Origin: Heligmosomoides polygyrus polygyrus
Taxonomy: Eukaryota; Nematoda; Chromadorea; Rhabditida; Heligmosomidae
Direction: 5' to 3'
DNA: 64,000 nucleotides
NCBI GenBank assembly: GCA_947396885.1
Contig: OX377201.1
Span: forward strand, 69,042,983-69,106,982
Shown in pieces: positions 46,901 through 61,900 of this stretch. The notes under the pieces were generated by a model. That model saw only the letters and a list, made by a program, of their open reading frames with translations, was not told where the DNA came from and ran no database searches. A program made the position numbers and the translations under genes. Every line of letters begins with the position of its first letter. Position 1 is the first letter of the stretch.

Positions 46901-49900
46901 CGGCCTGGTCTGAAGCACTTCTGCTTGAGCAGCGCCAACTGCTCAGGCGCCATGCCAGCACCCATGCGGTCCGCACGACTAAAATATTTACATTAAGTGC
47001 AGCACTAGAACTGACATTTGAAGAAATTAGCGAAAAATTAACGGTAATGGAACAGCTAAGTGGGGAAAGGAGGAAAAGCAAGAAAAGACATCGGAGATAA
47101 GGCATGCCAAGTATCTGAAAGAATAGAAGAAAGATGTCGCTGAGGTACTCAAATTCTCTTTTACAACAATAATCCCGTATTTCACGAATATATGGTTAAA
47201 TTTTCACACCACAAGACTCAATTATGATCGCAAAGCAACATATCAGATTTCGGAGGACTCTTCAAACAGTAGTTCACACCAGCAGGACCACGATAAGAGA
47301 AAGGTATTCACCTAACGAACTAAATGAAAGGAATATACCGCAAACTTTCGTGAGCCTGCTCCACTGTGATTCGGAACTTGAACACCTTCATATGGTAGGT
47401 CGCATCCATGTATCGGAGGTCGCTGTGAATTCCGCGCTTCTAGAAGATCACAAAATTTAAATTTGCTCAAGTTGAACATCAACTCAAGAGAAGACTTACA
47501 ATAAAATTGAGAATTTCGCTAAAAATGGTTTCGTCCGTCACTTGCCACTCTACGGCATCGCGACCAGCACCCAAAACTGCGACTGCTTGTCTTCTTTTAT
47601 AAGAATCGCTGCATTCCAAGTTCGTTTCCCGAAAGGAATTCCAGAACACATCGTGCAGACTTTGAGCAAATGTCTTCTCCTTCAGAGGCACGATCCCGTC
47701 AAGAAATAGCTTGCTTTTCAACTCTTTCAGATCTTCCTCGTCAGCCTGATCCTGATCGGCAGCGCTGGCGAGCTTCGCTTCGATTTCGCGACACTCCTTC
47801 ACAACGCTGGCGCACTTCTCGCGAGCGCTCTGGATCACATCCTTTCGCAGCTTATCGAGAACGCCCAAGTGCTCCTTATGCTTGGCTGTTAGACGACATA
47901 AAAGAGTTCCGCCAGTAACGCTGTCGAGGTCCTCTTCATCATCACTCAATTCTGAGTGCTGCTCATCTGCTTCCTTTGGGCGCAGATGGTTATTTAAACC
48001 CAATAAATCCTCGGTAGTCTGCAAAGGAGGGGCTCAGCAAATCAGAGGTATCAAATAACGACAAAAGACGCACTATGCTCTGATCTTGGAGCTGCTTGAA
48101 CGAGTCCTTGACGACCTTCTCAAGGTCAACACCATTAATGTCCTCAACGTCAGGTTTCACCTCAATCCTCTCTTTGAAGTATACCTGAATACAATAACAC
48201 CTGTTCATAATTTGTGTTCAGCGTTTGTAAGACCAGCTCTAATAACGAACGTCTTCAATCTTTCGGTTCCGCGGATTGGCATATTTGTTCACAGGAACAC
48301 GAATGAGCGGCGCCGTTCGAGAAAACGCCTTTCCTCTTGCTGGCTTTTTGAATGTATACAGTGTCCGATCTGCATTCTTCTCCACACAGGACTCCTCCCT
48401 GAGGTCGTCAACCGCTAAAGTACACACATACGCTAAAACCAAAAAGTTATGATCTGCAAGAGAAATTGCCAGTTTTTGGAACACTGATTATAACCTCTAC
48501 TTTCTGTCCATCTTCTCATTACCGAAGGACCACTTCAAGAGCGGAATACGTATAATTTATTATTATTAAACCCTGGTATTCGTTTACCTCAAACATATTT
48601 GTCTTTTATCTTTCCTTTTTAAGCAAGTCTATTGCCTTAAGGTAATAGACTTGCTTAAAATGATATGAACAAACATAGAAAAAATAATGAAACACATAAC
48701 ACACGGAAAGGAAAAGTCACATGCCAAAAAATGTCTGATTTGACTTAAAAGTGGTACACAGTCCCCACTCTTTATAACACATTTCAAGGAACCGGCGAAA
48801 ATCCGTGTTACAACGAAAGTCGTGTTCTAATCGCAGCCTTTACACTACTTTAAGAACAGGTTTATCCAAAAACATGCGCTGGCTAAATGTCAATAGCTTC
48901 AAATTATTAATGTTGCCGCCGTCTTCAGAGATGCTCTCTGGGTTAGGCACAATATAACACATATGTCTGGGGTATATCGAATACCAGAGGTAAGTTAGAC
49001 GCGATGAACAGAAAAACTGAGTAAACCGATGTCATAGTATGATTTTTGTGATCAAAACTATCGCGCCAAGAGAAACTCGAACCCCACCGTCCGCTTTTCA
49101 GGTAGAGTGCTAGTCCACTACACAAATAACCCTGCCTATTCACACGAAGCATTCGCGATATCCTCGTTGCAATGGCCTGTCAACGCTCACAATGATATCA
49201 GGCTATTACGTGCGACTAAACACAGCTAATCTTTACTACATATAATCCGCTTACTCCGTGGGTCACGTTGTGAGAGGGAGGTAGGGAGAGTAACTATGGG
49301 ATTCGCAGGAGTATTATTTCCATCTTACAGTAAACGGTATCGACCTGTCGACCAATACCGTTTAATTTCAACCATGTTTCTGCAGACTAAGCACTTCGGA
49401 TGGGGACTCTCATGATCTGTTTCTCGCCACGTAGAAAACGGGCACTTCGAGAGTAAATCGCGTAAAGGATGAATGGGCTTCATAGGAGCAGTGAAGATTC
49501 AGCCCTACCATATCCCGCTGCACTAATCTATACAGTAAAACCAGCTTTTTACTTAATGAAAGTAGGAAGGTTTAAAGAAGGAAGGAGGAAGATTCGGGTT
49601 GTTCTATTCTCGAGGTTTGGGGCGAAGCACCAAACCAGTCGATGCGGCCACTAGGCTGCTGAACGTCTGGTGGTACAATAGGAAAGCAGGGGACGCCGGT
49701 TCGAGTACCGCAGTCTTTATACCAGCCACGCAGGGCTTGCAACGAATGTGTTAGGCCGGCAGCAGAGTCTTGCGGGTGCCGCGGACCCGCCATGACAGCA
49801 GCGGGTGGTGCGGCGCCGCGAGGGTCACTGTACGCAATACTGCGAACTTTTGCCGGAAGTTGCGGCCTCTAAGGATGTCAGATATGTAGTAAGCAAAACG

Positions 49901-52900
49901 CTTTTTCTTTTGTGATTAAGCGTTTTCTAAACCAAGTTAGGAGTTCTTGAATGTAAGCCCCGAAATCTAGTAGAACACTCCTTATAACTCAACAGTTCTG
50001 TACCATTTTGCTATCACTCACTTTTGTCGTTCTAACTCCACTAAAAGTTCCTCGGTTGTCAACCATCTCGAAGATAATGTGGTAGCCTTTATGATGACGG
50101 CATTCCCTCCGATACCTTGGTGAGTCCGGGAGGTCTGTACGATGCAGTTATAGCTCATACTAAAAAGAACGGTCTGCTTTGTTGCTGCACTTCTGTGCAA
50201 AGGTATTTCCTAAACCTCACACGGCTAACTTGTGGCTGGAAGGCCACGAAGGTTTTCCCTGCAATTAAGGTTGCCTAATATCGTGCTAAGGTTTTTTTGG
50301 TTACGTTTTGAGTGCAGGATTCCATGCGCCTCCATTTGTCCACATTAGCGTTGATTATATTGTTGGCTGTCAAGCCCTTTTATAGACAGAAATTACGCAC
50401 CAACCTATTATTTTCCTAGCATGTGAATTCATTTAAAAAATGTTTCCAAGTAGATGAACCATTATCGACACCCACCTATCACGCCCCCTGCGGGCTTCAC
50501 CCGCAGCTCCTGGCGCTGCGGGTGAGAGCCGCCCTGAACTGCGGCAGCCCTTGGGGACCTTTGCGTGCGGCGGCTCCGCGACTGCTCGTCCGCGCCGCGG
50601 CTTCCACCACAGTGGCAGCGTGGGTCCCACTGCGGCGGGAGCGATATGGACGAGTTCTCGGGGAGCTGCCGCGAGACTCTGTAGAGGCCCTTAAGCACTG
50701 TTTTGAGTAACCAGAATTCGAGCAGACATCTTCCCTCATCCCTGATAGACGGAATCTTCCAATTTACAGCAGCACTCAAAGACCACCGGTGATTACACTA
50801 TGCTCTACCCATCAGCGACAATGTACTAGACATTCGATTCGACGCCGATTCCTAAAAATTCGTATTCGAAATTTTTTGTGAAGCCCAATTAAAAGAATTC
50901 CGCGAGTACACTGATGTGAACACATTAATGAAAAGGCCGAATAAGGTAAGATGATTCAGATAAGAGTGATTTTCACCAGATCCAATTTTTGGTCAATTCG
51001 GATAACTGATTTTGATCAGAAATCTGATATCTTATCCGATTCGGATATCCGACATGAGATCCGGAAACAAATCAGTTATTTGGATTATCCGAAATTCCGT
51101 TAATGTTGAACCAACTCTTATCTGAATCATTCCAAGTTCCGAGATTTTTAGAAATAACATTATTCGCATAAAAGTTTTAACCGTGTTTGAAGAAAAAAAA
51201 ACGACATCCGAGTTATTCGAATCGGCGTTAGATCCACTGTCTACAATGCCTGCGCAAAACAAGCACAACACAAGCACCAACTACATTTTCGCACGGGTAG
51301 CGTTTTTGATGGTGAATGACGCAAAAGAAGTTCGGGTCCGACCACAAACGCAGTCAGCATCGTGTTCTTCTTCGGTGTCTGTGTGGGACCGGAACCGAGC
51401 CCTGGTTGCGATATAAATGGAGTGACTCTGAACGCAGAGTTCTTTTCGGAGCTGACTATAAGGGGGAGCGTTATATGCGGCGCGATTGGTGCAAAGAAAA
51501 GCTGGCCGGTTCCCCCCCCCCTGCATCAAAAAAAAAAAAACTCTGTAGGGCTATACGGGAGCGAAGTGTACATGGATGCTGTTATTTAACGAGAACCAAA
51601 GTGCTTGGAGAAGCAGAGATCGAACATTATGATGAATCCCATACTCGAGCTTCTTTAGCAAAGCTTCGATCCTAACGATTAATATAATACTACACATGGG
51701 TACCTGCTGCTGTTCTCTCTGTCTGCCTTGCTGCTATCTGTTAAACCAATAGCTAGAAAATAGCTTTTCTCCTGCTGCAAGGGACAAATCCCACATATTT
51801 GCACATGCGACAACGTAATTTATCCCACACTGAAGAGATATTACATCTGCAACGTCCACCATCCTTTTTTGCGGAAATTAACATGTCGAAATTACAGGCG
51901 CCACTGCCCCTCGAAACTTTCACTTTGAACAGGAGGAAGGGCTATGTAATCGACACGATAGTTCTTTTGCTTTTACCAAGCGTGGTGATCATTGGCGCCA
52001 CGTCTTCTTGACTGTAACCAACGCAGCGCAGTGCTTCGCAGGTCTGTCATGAGATAGTTTTCGGATTCGTGACCTCCCGTGGAACCAGCACAAGCCAAAG
52101 ATGACCGATGGACGACGAGAGCGCGGGTTGCTACGCAGTGCGTGTCACCCGCTCAACACTCGCTGAAAGTGCAGTGCGACAAGTTGTCGTTGGTCTTCTG
52201 GCGGCGAAGGGAGCGCGTCGGCGGCGCTCCGTAGCGGAAGTATAACATATGCTTAGGGGACACAAGCCCTCTAACAGGGTTTCGAGGTCGACCTCTAACA
52301 AACTGGACCGAGGTGTTCCTTGCACCGACATTTTGCTTCAGAACAACAGCAAAGGAAAATGAAGAGCGGCTCAAAATGTGAAAGCGAGGCACTCAGACAA
52401 TTAGTTAAGAATGGTACAGCCTTCCTATAAAGGAAAATCTATGGCTGCATTCCATGCTTCCTTCCTCAGGACGCTTCTCAGTCTTATGTGAGGCAGTTCG
52501 AAAGCATCAGGTAAATATGAAAGCCAAACTTTACTCCGAGTCATAACTTACATTCCATATCAGGATCGAAGTGATGGTAGAACGGACGCTCTTGAAGGAC
52601 GTAGCCAGTCATATCTCCAGTTTTTAAATATTGGCCAGTTCTATACAGCCGCGGATTGTCCTCAAGCAGATAATGCTCCCAAGTAGTCGGCTCGTCGTGC
52701 AAGGGGTTCGCCAGCATAGCTGAAATAAAAGCCATAGGCGAAATCCACAACAGAATTGGAAATACAACCTACGGAGACATTACCTTGACACTGCTTTACG
52801 ATCTGTACTTCAACTTCTTTGCAGTACCTGCTCGGTGGTACTGGCCTTCGAACCATGGCATCATGCAATACGATCATTTTGCCCGTGACATCACGCCTTG

Positions 52901-55900
52901 CTTGGAATGTTGCCAACGCATCAATTCGATCCGATTCCAAGTGAGCCGTAACCTAACATCATTATACCTTAAACCATGAACCATCCTGAATTTGCATTAA
53001 ACGCACTCGTGGAAAAGTTGCAGGAAAAGTTAACCTAAATATATGCATTAAAATTGCAAGCCTGACAGATATTGATACGCCACGACACCTCGCTGATATA
53101 GTCCATTACGGGTCCTTGAACACTGGAGAGACTACCACAGCGGAGAACTATGTGCCGAAATTGAAGTGGTGCACCAATCGAAGAGGTCCAATCCTACTGC
53201 ATGACAACGCGCATCGGCACGTTTCAAGAATTGTTGTCCAGAAACTGGATGAATTAGGATACGAAACTCTCCCACATCCAGTGTATTCACTAGATCTGTT
53301 CCCTAGCGATTATCCTTCTTTTCAAGCATTAAGATCGTCACGCGAAGGATAAAAAATTCAGCAAATTCAACGATGTCGAAAATGGCTTCGTATGTTTTAA
53401 TAATTCTCGTAGTTCCGATTTTCACAAAGAGGAATGTCTCTAAGCTATTTTCGCGTTGGGAAAAGTGTGTTAATTGTAATAATGCTTATTTCGATTAATA
53501 AAATTACTTCCAATCAAAGTTATGATCTGTCAATGTTTGCAGTCAAAATCGGTCATTCATATGCAACGACCTATAACTCCAAAACAGTAAGACCAACAAT
53601 ACTTACGTGGACAAAATCGGTGTGTGTACTGCAAAAGTCCAAAGGAGGAATCTTCTTCCACGAAATCAGTTTCCTTCTCTAAAACAAGCCTTTAAGGGCG
53701 CAGCAAACCTTGAGGGATAGAACATCGAGGAGTCAACAGAAGGCCTCACCCGCCTACCCTTCCTGACATCAACATGTCGATTCTCCACTCTTTCAAGAAT
53801 CTCCTGAGCGTAACTCCAGTGTTGCAAGAAGGTCCCTCCATTCGGGAATTTCAGACCAAATGTATAGTCGATCGATCCCGCATCTAAACAGCAGCAATTT
53901 AAAAAACAAACGAAAGAGAATTATCTAAACGATATAAAATTATGTTGACAGGCGCGGTACACTACATTCACAGGTCGTGCCAGTAGCAGACTGCCTCTAT
54001 GTATCGGCTAGTATCGATCGATACTAGCGGTGTACCCACAGCTGATGGGAATGGCGTTAAGCAAGTTAAGTGAACATTAAGACATAATGGGTGCGATTCT
54101 TAGTGTGGTGTGGTGTCGTGTAGTGAGCAGCAGTCAACATCAATTTATATCTAATAACTAATCGCTTAGGAAGATCATGATCTCAATATCCCTGCCGTTG
54201 GATGTGGACGAGTTCCACGACATATTCACTAGATGGATGAATCGATGAATATCGATGAGTTGTAATTAATTTAATGCAAGAAGCCCCAGCCAGTAGCTTG
54301 CGCGACCGCTCGGACGGCTAACTTTCGGTTATATAACCCATTCACGACAGCGCGGCAAATCGCGCGTCTGGCACATGGGACGGCGCGGACGCTCGAATCT
54401 CGTGAAATCACTTGTTCACGATATTCCAAATGACGCTCCCTACCCAAAGGTTAGCTACATATTGGAGAAAGCCAGAACAGGTTCGAAAACAGAACGTAGA
54501 AGATGTATTCCGTGCTATCAGAGAGTCTGGAAGTCTGAAATAAAGAAAAAGGGGTAGCAAGCGTTTGAAATGTTTTTGTCTAGATTGTTTTCAAGATTTT
54601 CACAAAGAAGTTATTCTGTGCATGGTCATTTTTTGTAAGGTGTGAGTAGCTGTTTGATAATAGCAACGATTTTTGTGAAGCTTACATAGTTTGTAGTGTT
54701 GATTATTTGTTTTTATCAATGCTTAGAAGTAAATGACTCCCGGACCACAGTGCAGTAGCACTGCTAAGATCCCGCATATCTAATGAAAACTGTTAAACTA
54801 TGGAAATCGAGTGACGGGCCGCACCGAACAGTTCTATAACACGGGCCGAAATCGGCCCGCGCTGTCGTCAATGCGATAACAAAGAGATATCCACCTGAAG
54901 CCTTTATCCACTCCTGTTGCTCATTGTCATCGAATCGATAATCCTCGTCTTCGGTGTCCATCTTCCTTTTTGCCTCGGCATCTTCTAGAAAGATTATGTG
55001 CGATATGACACAGTGGAAGATCAAAGCTGCAATGAACTTACAACAATCGTAAAAGGCGTGACAAAAAGAGACTCACTTTCGGCTTTTTTTCTTTTTCTCT
55101 TATCCCTGGTATTCTCTATATCTTCTCCAGCAGCGAGCAACATCGCTGAAATAATAACAATTGTGTGAATGATGGTGAAATATTTAGCGCATAAGCAAGA
55201 AGAAGTAGTAGGAAGAACAACAGTACATCACATGTGCATTAGCACTCTTTTGTACAAATGTAACCCGTCATTGGCGAACACGCACGACTGGTGCATTCTA
55301 TGCGACAAGGATCTCTAGAAGTGAACAGCAGTTTCGGCTCCGGCCTCCACAGTCTCTGCATCGCAAAAAGGACTACTGCCCAAGTTTTCCGTGAGAAGAG
55401 TTTCCTTCCCATGATAGCGTGCTTGTCGCACAACAGTAACACCACTTTGACATCCACTAAGGTTAAAATAGAACGTTGGAACAAGACCCTGCTCCACAGC
55501 TACATCATGTTACTCAGAGTCATGACAAAACCCACTCTGTATATAAGCATACAATCACTGCAAGAGATTTAATGCACTTTATAGCACTTAGCACTGATTC
55601 AACTAACTGACGTTATTTTTTCGCAAAAAAGTTCGAACGACTTTTCAGCTGTGGATTATGTTGTTTCTCTATTTATGGCTGCTGTGTTTCTCGATACCTA
55701 AAAGCTTGCCCGTCTGTAATATGAGTGTCACTTTAAAATATTTGCTTTACACTAACGCAGCAAAATCTAACAGTTTACGGAACAAAGGACAAACGGTATC
55801 CCAGAGCTGCAATTTATGCGCACAGCAAATACCCATTTATTAACCAGACGGGAATCAGTGGCGGCGATGTCCGAGATGCCACTGCAAACTGCACGCTTCT

Positions 55901-58900
55901 GTAACTGAGCCAAACACGGACATTCGAATGCAGGCGACCCTCTCGCCATGACAGACCTGCCTACGAATAAGTCACTTCACATCACATTGGTGTATATCAG
56001 TTACTGTTTCGAGATAGTGCTACGGCGTCCGCGGGTCATAGACGCAAAGACCGTGCCGTATGAGACGGTTGCTCCACAGCATCGACCGCTGATCTGCACT
56101 TTAAAGATCGCCCCTACGAGGTCGAGAGATCTGTGAACATGTATGAAGACAAAAGTTCGAGAGAAGAAGCCGCTCCATCATGTGTTTCTCGGCAAAAACA
56201 CAGCCGATAACTGAAAAACGTACCAGGAGGCGAAAAATCCGCAAAGGCCGAGTCGTTACAAAACGCCACTCGTTACACTGATGTCTACGAAAAACTCGAG
56301 TCGCGCGATGGTTGCAGTATTTGCACCGAGTTGCTAATAACCGCCATCGCCAAACCGAGGATATAGAAAAGCCCACCGTATGAAGACGGCCATCTTCTTA
56401 CGGACCGCAAAGAGGCTTTGAAGCTTTGAAGGCGCAACTATTTCGAGGGAATCTCAACAGAAGAGTTCCCTCACCCATCCGACCCTTCTGTGACTACTAT
56501 CCATGGTCCCGTCCCCAATATCACCGAAGAGGAAACTGAAGCGGCTCTAAGGAAGATGAAGCCGGGCAAGGCAACTGGTCCAGATGACTTGCCAACTGAT
56601 TTATGAAAATCGAAGTCCTGCCGCTCACTTCAGCGGTTGACCAAGTTTTTCAACTAGCTTGTAGCGGGGAAGAACGCGCTTGATGGTTGGCAGAAAAGTA
56701 GGATGATTCCGATTTGGAAGAAGAGCAGGCCTGCAGACTACTCAAATTGCCGTCCGATTCGCTTGCATTCGAACAAAATGGAGATCTCCGAGCGAATCCT
56801 CGGTAAAGAATCAGTGAAACCGTCGAGCTTTTCGACAACCAGTGGCCCGAAGCAGCGCTCGGATGATACGTTACTCAAGCATTTTGAGCAGCTGATGTCC
56901 ATCCTGTACCAGCACGGGATCGGGAAAGATGGCGACATGGAACCAGACAAGTGGATCCCGCGATAAGGCGAGACAAATCCTATGCTGAATAAGAGGAGGG
57001 AGGAACCAGTTGGCAATCGTTGCGCAGAAATACGAGCGTATGTAATATAAACACGGGAACCCACATAAAGCGGGTAACCTCCGTTAACTTCTCGCAATGT
57101 CTAGTCGAAAAGACTTGACTAACTTCGAGTTCACAACTATTTCAGTGGCAGCTGTTCGAGAGTTTGCTTCTCAGTGCGTCTTATGCTGACGATTTGAGCC
57201 CAAATCTTAGAATTTTGAGCAAATGCAATCCTTCTGAAATGTTTGATGAGAAGGAAAGAGCTATTGAAGCATACATCAAACTTTTGCTTTGGCCTACAGA
57301 TAAGGGTAACAGCTGCGTAAGATATTGTTAACATTTAACAGTTTTGGTTAAAAAATAGAAAACTATGCAGACTGCAAAACATCTAAATCTCAACCAAATC
57401 AGAACTTCATTAGGAATAATTCCTATTATATAGTTTATCATAAAATCCATTTCCAGATGAAGTCTTTAAATTTAAAAGGAGCCCTCAAAGAACACGGCTC
57501 TCATTTTGCAATGCGTTCTCATTTGGCTTCACAACGTCCCGTAGAGATCAATTATTACATCGCACCAAAGACTTCTTTAATGCCGACCTTTATCATATCC
57601 TTTACCTTGGATCAATACCAACAATAACTACACATGTTTGGGTCGATTCATTTCAGGAGGTGTAATGATCCACCTCTATTTAAAGGTGCACGGGTCGGTC
57701 ACGTGTGTAGCAAGAAACACACTAACATAAAAGTAGATTACGACACCTTCAAGAAGAAAACGATCCAATTAGTTGCTAGTTTGCCCTCCCTAGGTAAACA
57801 AGGGAATGTTTCATATTATCAGGTTGGTACAAATACACGGACCTCGGAGGGATGGAAGACTTGGGTTGGGTGGGACATAAACCAAGAACTCGCGCATGTC
57901 AGAGTCTGCGCCTCTTCCGACTACACTACACTAGGGCTGACATTGAGTAGCTAACAGCCGAAGCCTAAATACGAACTCGGGGCATTTCGTTTAAGAGCAC
58001 TGAAGATAACCCGCAAATTGGTGCAACCATCGTAGTGCATCCCCTATATGTCGCAGCTCTTAGTACACCAGCAGCAAACGGCGACGGTTAGTTAAGAGGA
58101 CAGATAAAGCAGGAAGCGGTACAGCTCCAGCAACAAAAACGTCAATCCCGACCGCAGAAATGATAAATAGGTCCTAATCGTGAGTTTCAACAAAACGGGC
58201 TTATCACCCATCACCCGGGATTCTCCAGAATTGCTAGCGGATCCTCAACAGATACGAAACCAAAAATGGTGGGTATGGGTCTCCTTTCGGCATCAAGCAT
58301 CATTTCCGCCACGAAGGTGACGCCAATTTCGCCGTTGACATTTAAAAGTTCGCCACTTCTATAAACGTTTTCTTCTAGTCCGATAAAACTGCTCTCGATA
58401 TCATCTTCAGAAGTCGTCTTGCTGCGAGGCTTTGATCTTCACCTTTACTAGAGGCACTGAAAAAAGCCGACACGTCTCCACAGAAAGATCGTGCCTGACA
58501 GTCAATTACTGGCAACCTACCATTTCGTTGCTGGTGCTGTACTCATAAGAAGTGAAATAGAACACAGGGAGATAGCGAGCGGTATCACTTCACCAAGGAA
58601 ACATGCGTTCAACAAAGCCATGCGGCAAAACAAACACACACAACACTAATCTACTTCGCAGTGGAACCACCACAGCCCGCCAGAAAAGCCTCCCCCGTGT
58701 GAGAGACCGAGTCAGAAAATTTCTTTGTGAAAATCTAGTAGTATTTCATTTGAACGTTTTCTGTGAAAATAGCTCACACTGCGTAAAGACACCATACGAG
58801 AGTGTTTGCGATTTGTACTGAGAAGGAAAGGGGGAGGAGGCAGCTAAGCTACTACTCACCTAGTTTGAGCCATAGTTCAATGCTGCTACAACACTGCTAA

Positions 58901-61900
58901 TCCCCTCAAAGCGAAACCACTGCTTTTGGCTATGAAACAATTTTGATGGTCAAACACGGTGAGTGGTACAGCTCAGGTGCGTGTTGCGGTCGTCCACTAC
59001 CTTTCTCAGCATCGCTTTTACCACGGATGAAGGTGTAGCGCGTCTCCTGGGCATCGTTATGCGTTCTGTCCACTCGAAGACTGTATATGCCAGTGGCAAT
59101 CGCTAGCGTAACAGCATCTTCCTTAAATAAAGTTTATTATAAATCAAAATCACCACTTTCTCGTGAGGTCATGAATTTTCATGATCATAAATTCTAGTCT
59201 GTTCGGCAGACAATGTTGGAGCTCGGCTCGCAAACCCCTGCAGAACAAAGCACCAATTCACAGTTTGTACTCTCATTTTGGGAATGAAGAAAACCGAAGG
59301 TGGAAACGAAACTGATTGTGAGACAAAATATGTCATTTTCTCGCCAAACTGTACAGTTTCTAAATCAAACTGAGCACCTTCCAAATTAAAACGAACATTC
59401 TTCAAATTATTCAATCCGAAAAAATCACTACGGCTTTCTCTAAAAATGTATAATTCATCGGATAACGCAATGCCTGAAATCCCATAAAAATTCTGTGCTC
59501 TTGGCTAAGGAATGGTTCTAAAGTAATTTGGAGTTGCCTAAAGGCTGCGGATTCCAACTGTATTACAAGAGATCGAGCCATGTGTTCGTCCAACACGTCC
59601 CTTGTTAGCGTGATAGCAACGGATTCTGCATGCGCAGAGTTATGCAGTAGTTAAGGGTGTGACAAAGACAATCACGAAAGTATATATCCTCTCCGCTGCT
59701 TCAAACGAGCAGCATTTCCAGCATCAGTTATTAGGCTGTCGGATTACATATGTCGCTCGCTTTCGATTTGTCATTTCTCTGCTATTGCTGTACGACTTTA
59801 AGCAAGGAAGAACTGCTGCAGAATTCCATCGCGTCTCGTCTGAAGTATTTGGTAACGAAGTCCCATCATTACATCAATGCCAGCGATGGTTTCAACGTTT
59901 CCGAGACGGTGGTGAGAGCACTGGACACGAAGAACATCAACGGCGTTCTGAAGTTGTGGATGACCAGGAATTTAAGGAAGCTGTCGAGTCGGATCCAACA
60001 CAAACTACACATGAGTTCGCACAGAGGTTCGGTGATCACCATTCTACCACTGCCGATCGTTTGCATGCAATCGGAAAGTCAATCGGTGTGGGAAATGGGT
60101 GCCGCATCAGCTCAGCGATAGAACCAGGGCAGCACGAGTCGCCATCGCTGGAATTCTCATCAGCAGAACCGAGGAAAGCGGTTTCTCTGACTCCATCGTG
60201 ACGTAGGATGAGAAGTGGATCCACTGCGACAATACCTCACGAAAGCGGCGATGGTTGAGCCCCGGTGAGGTTCCAAAGACAACGACGAAGCCTGACACTC
60301 ATAGAAAAACTCATGCTCTGTGCTTGGTGGAATAGTAGAGGTCTGGTGCATTCTGAGGTGTTGGATCCAGGCGAAATAGTGACGGTAGACCTTTACAGAG
60401 TACAACTGAGCCTCGTGGACCCAACACTGCGTCAACAAGAAGTGAACACAGCGACTGTGAAATTCCTCGATGACAAGCTCGACCGCACGCCGCAAATACT
60501 GCGTTGCAAAAAATTGAGGAGTTGGGCTGGGAACTTCTGCCTCATCCGCCTTACAGCCCAGACCTTGCGCCATTAGACTGCCATCTTTTCCGGTCGATGT
60601 AGCACGCCTTAGCGGAGAAAAAAAAATCAAGAACTGTGACGAATTCGAAAATTGGCTGTCCAACTTCTTCAAGTCGCAGCCACCGGAATTTTTCAAGAAA
60701 GGCATCCTTTGCGAGGACGTTGGCGACATGTCATTGATAATAATGGAGGGTACCTTTTGCATTATGGTACGTCATTCTGTTCTTGTAGCGAAATTTCGTT
60801 TTGAGCTATAACGACATTTATAATCCTACAATCTAATAGATAACCAGAATTATCACAATTACTTCCAGAAACGTTCAAAAATTGCTATGATGAAGGGCAG
60901 AGGGTCCGAAGAGACGAAGCCTATAACCAGACGTTTTGTTTGTTGTGTTAAACAGCTAAACAAATGTGTTAAACACACTCCATATTACAGACCGGACAGA
61001 TATTCGAAACGTCAGTGCTTCTCTGCAAGGCAAACATTCCATGTGGTGGCGCAAAGACAAAGTCATTTAACTGCTCGGAAATAATGGCATATTACAAGAA
61101 ACAAGGCTTCCAGTGTCCCAATAATCGTTAAATGTTCCTGATAATTCCTGTAGTGCAGTGATCAAGGATAGGTAAGGACTGATCGTGACCATAAGCAGCA
61201 ATACAACAGAGCAGAAATGGTCAACTGAATTGCGGAGCTTGGAAGACCAAAAGTTTTCATGGATGAGATGTTAGTGTAGAACACGTGAGCATTGCCTTCG
61301 TGGAAACTGGGAGAAGAAAAGGCGATATAGCCCTGGCTCATGATCGCGACCAATGAATAGAGTTTCTACCGCTCCTCAGGCTGCTGAAACTCCTACAGAG
61401 ATCATAGGTACGAAGGGAAACATCCCGTTAGTGTGGTTCCAACCTCTTGATGGATCTATTCATCTGAATGTTGACCTTTGACGAACTAAGCGAGAGACGA
61501 GAGAGATACGACTCATAACAAGCACAAACGGCATGAAGTTCCGCTGTTTTCTCCACTATCCCAAATCACAGTTCTCACGTGAATGAAAGGCGTTTGAAAC
61601 TATGACATTTGACAATTTTGGCATTATTTTCAGATTACTTTTTTTTGGACAGCATGCGGAACGCCTAGGCGGAACTGACGATGAATCTGGGGTGGTGCCT
61701 GGTAATATCAAGAAGCGGCACAGATATACGCCTATTAAACGAAAAGAACAAAAACAAAACAAACTTTTGGGCAGAATAGATGTTAACAAGCTGCAATAGA
61801 CGAACGATTGAGGATTTCTTTTAAAATAAGGACTCACCTGCATGTTTTCCGACTCTTTTAGACAGTCATCTATACAATCGAGCGCCGTTCTGTCTTCAAA

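Larger units (their letters stand above)
48433..52551. other. 4.1-kb intron of the dpy-26-like gene
   Basis: Contains the 42-bp palindrome, two tRNA-like modules, a GC-rich palindromic block at 50,480-50,660 (CGGGCTTCACCCGCAGC, GGCGCTGCGGGTG), C and A runs near 51,513-51,540, and a MITE fragment. A 60-codon minus ORF at 50,018-50,200 follows a TTTTTAG acceptor but fits neither neighbouring exon phase. Confidence 0.45.

Noticed and set aside
46839..47105. Minus-strand ORF starting like a signal peptide ([18 protein letters not shown]).
   Set aside because: It is the pyrimidine-rich intron before exon 16 of the kleisin gene, and overlaps that exon in a poorer frame.
50018..50200. Minus-strand ORF ([18 protein letters not shown]) after a TTTTTAG acceptor, considered as a kleisin exon.
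   Set aside because: Its phase fits neither exon 11 nor exon 12, and exons 11 and 12 join in phase without it. It ends at its own TGA.
54375..54557. 60-codon ORF after a TATA-like ATATAA, ending [20 protein letters not shown].
   Set aside because: RRRCxxCY loosely recalls piggyBac C-terminal zinc motifs, but it is too short, lacks further cysteines, and no TTAA borders were found.
60160..60762. 200-codon minus-strand ORF.
   Set aside because: It is the antisense shadow of the mariner transposase relic, which carries recognisable motifs on the plus strand.
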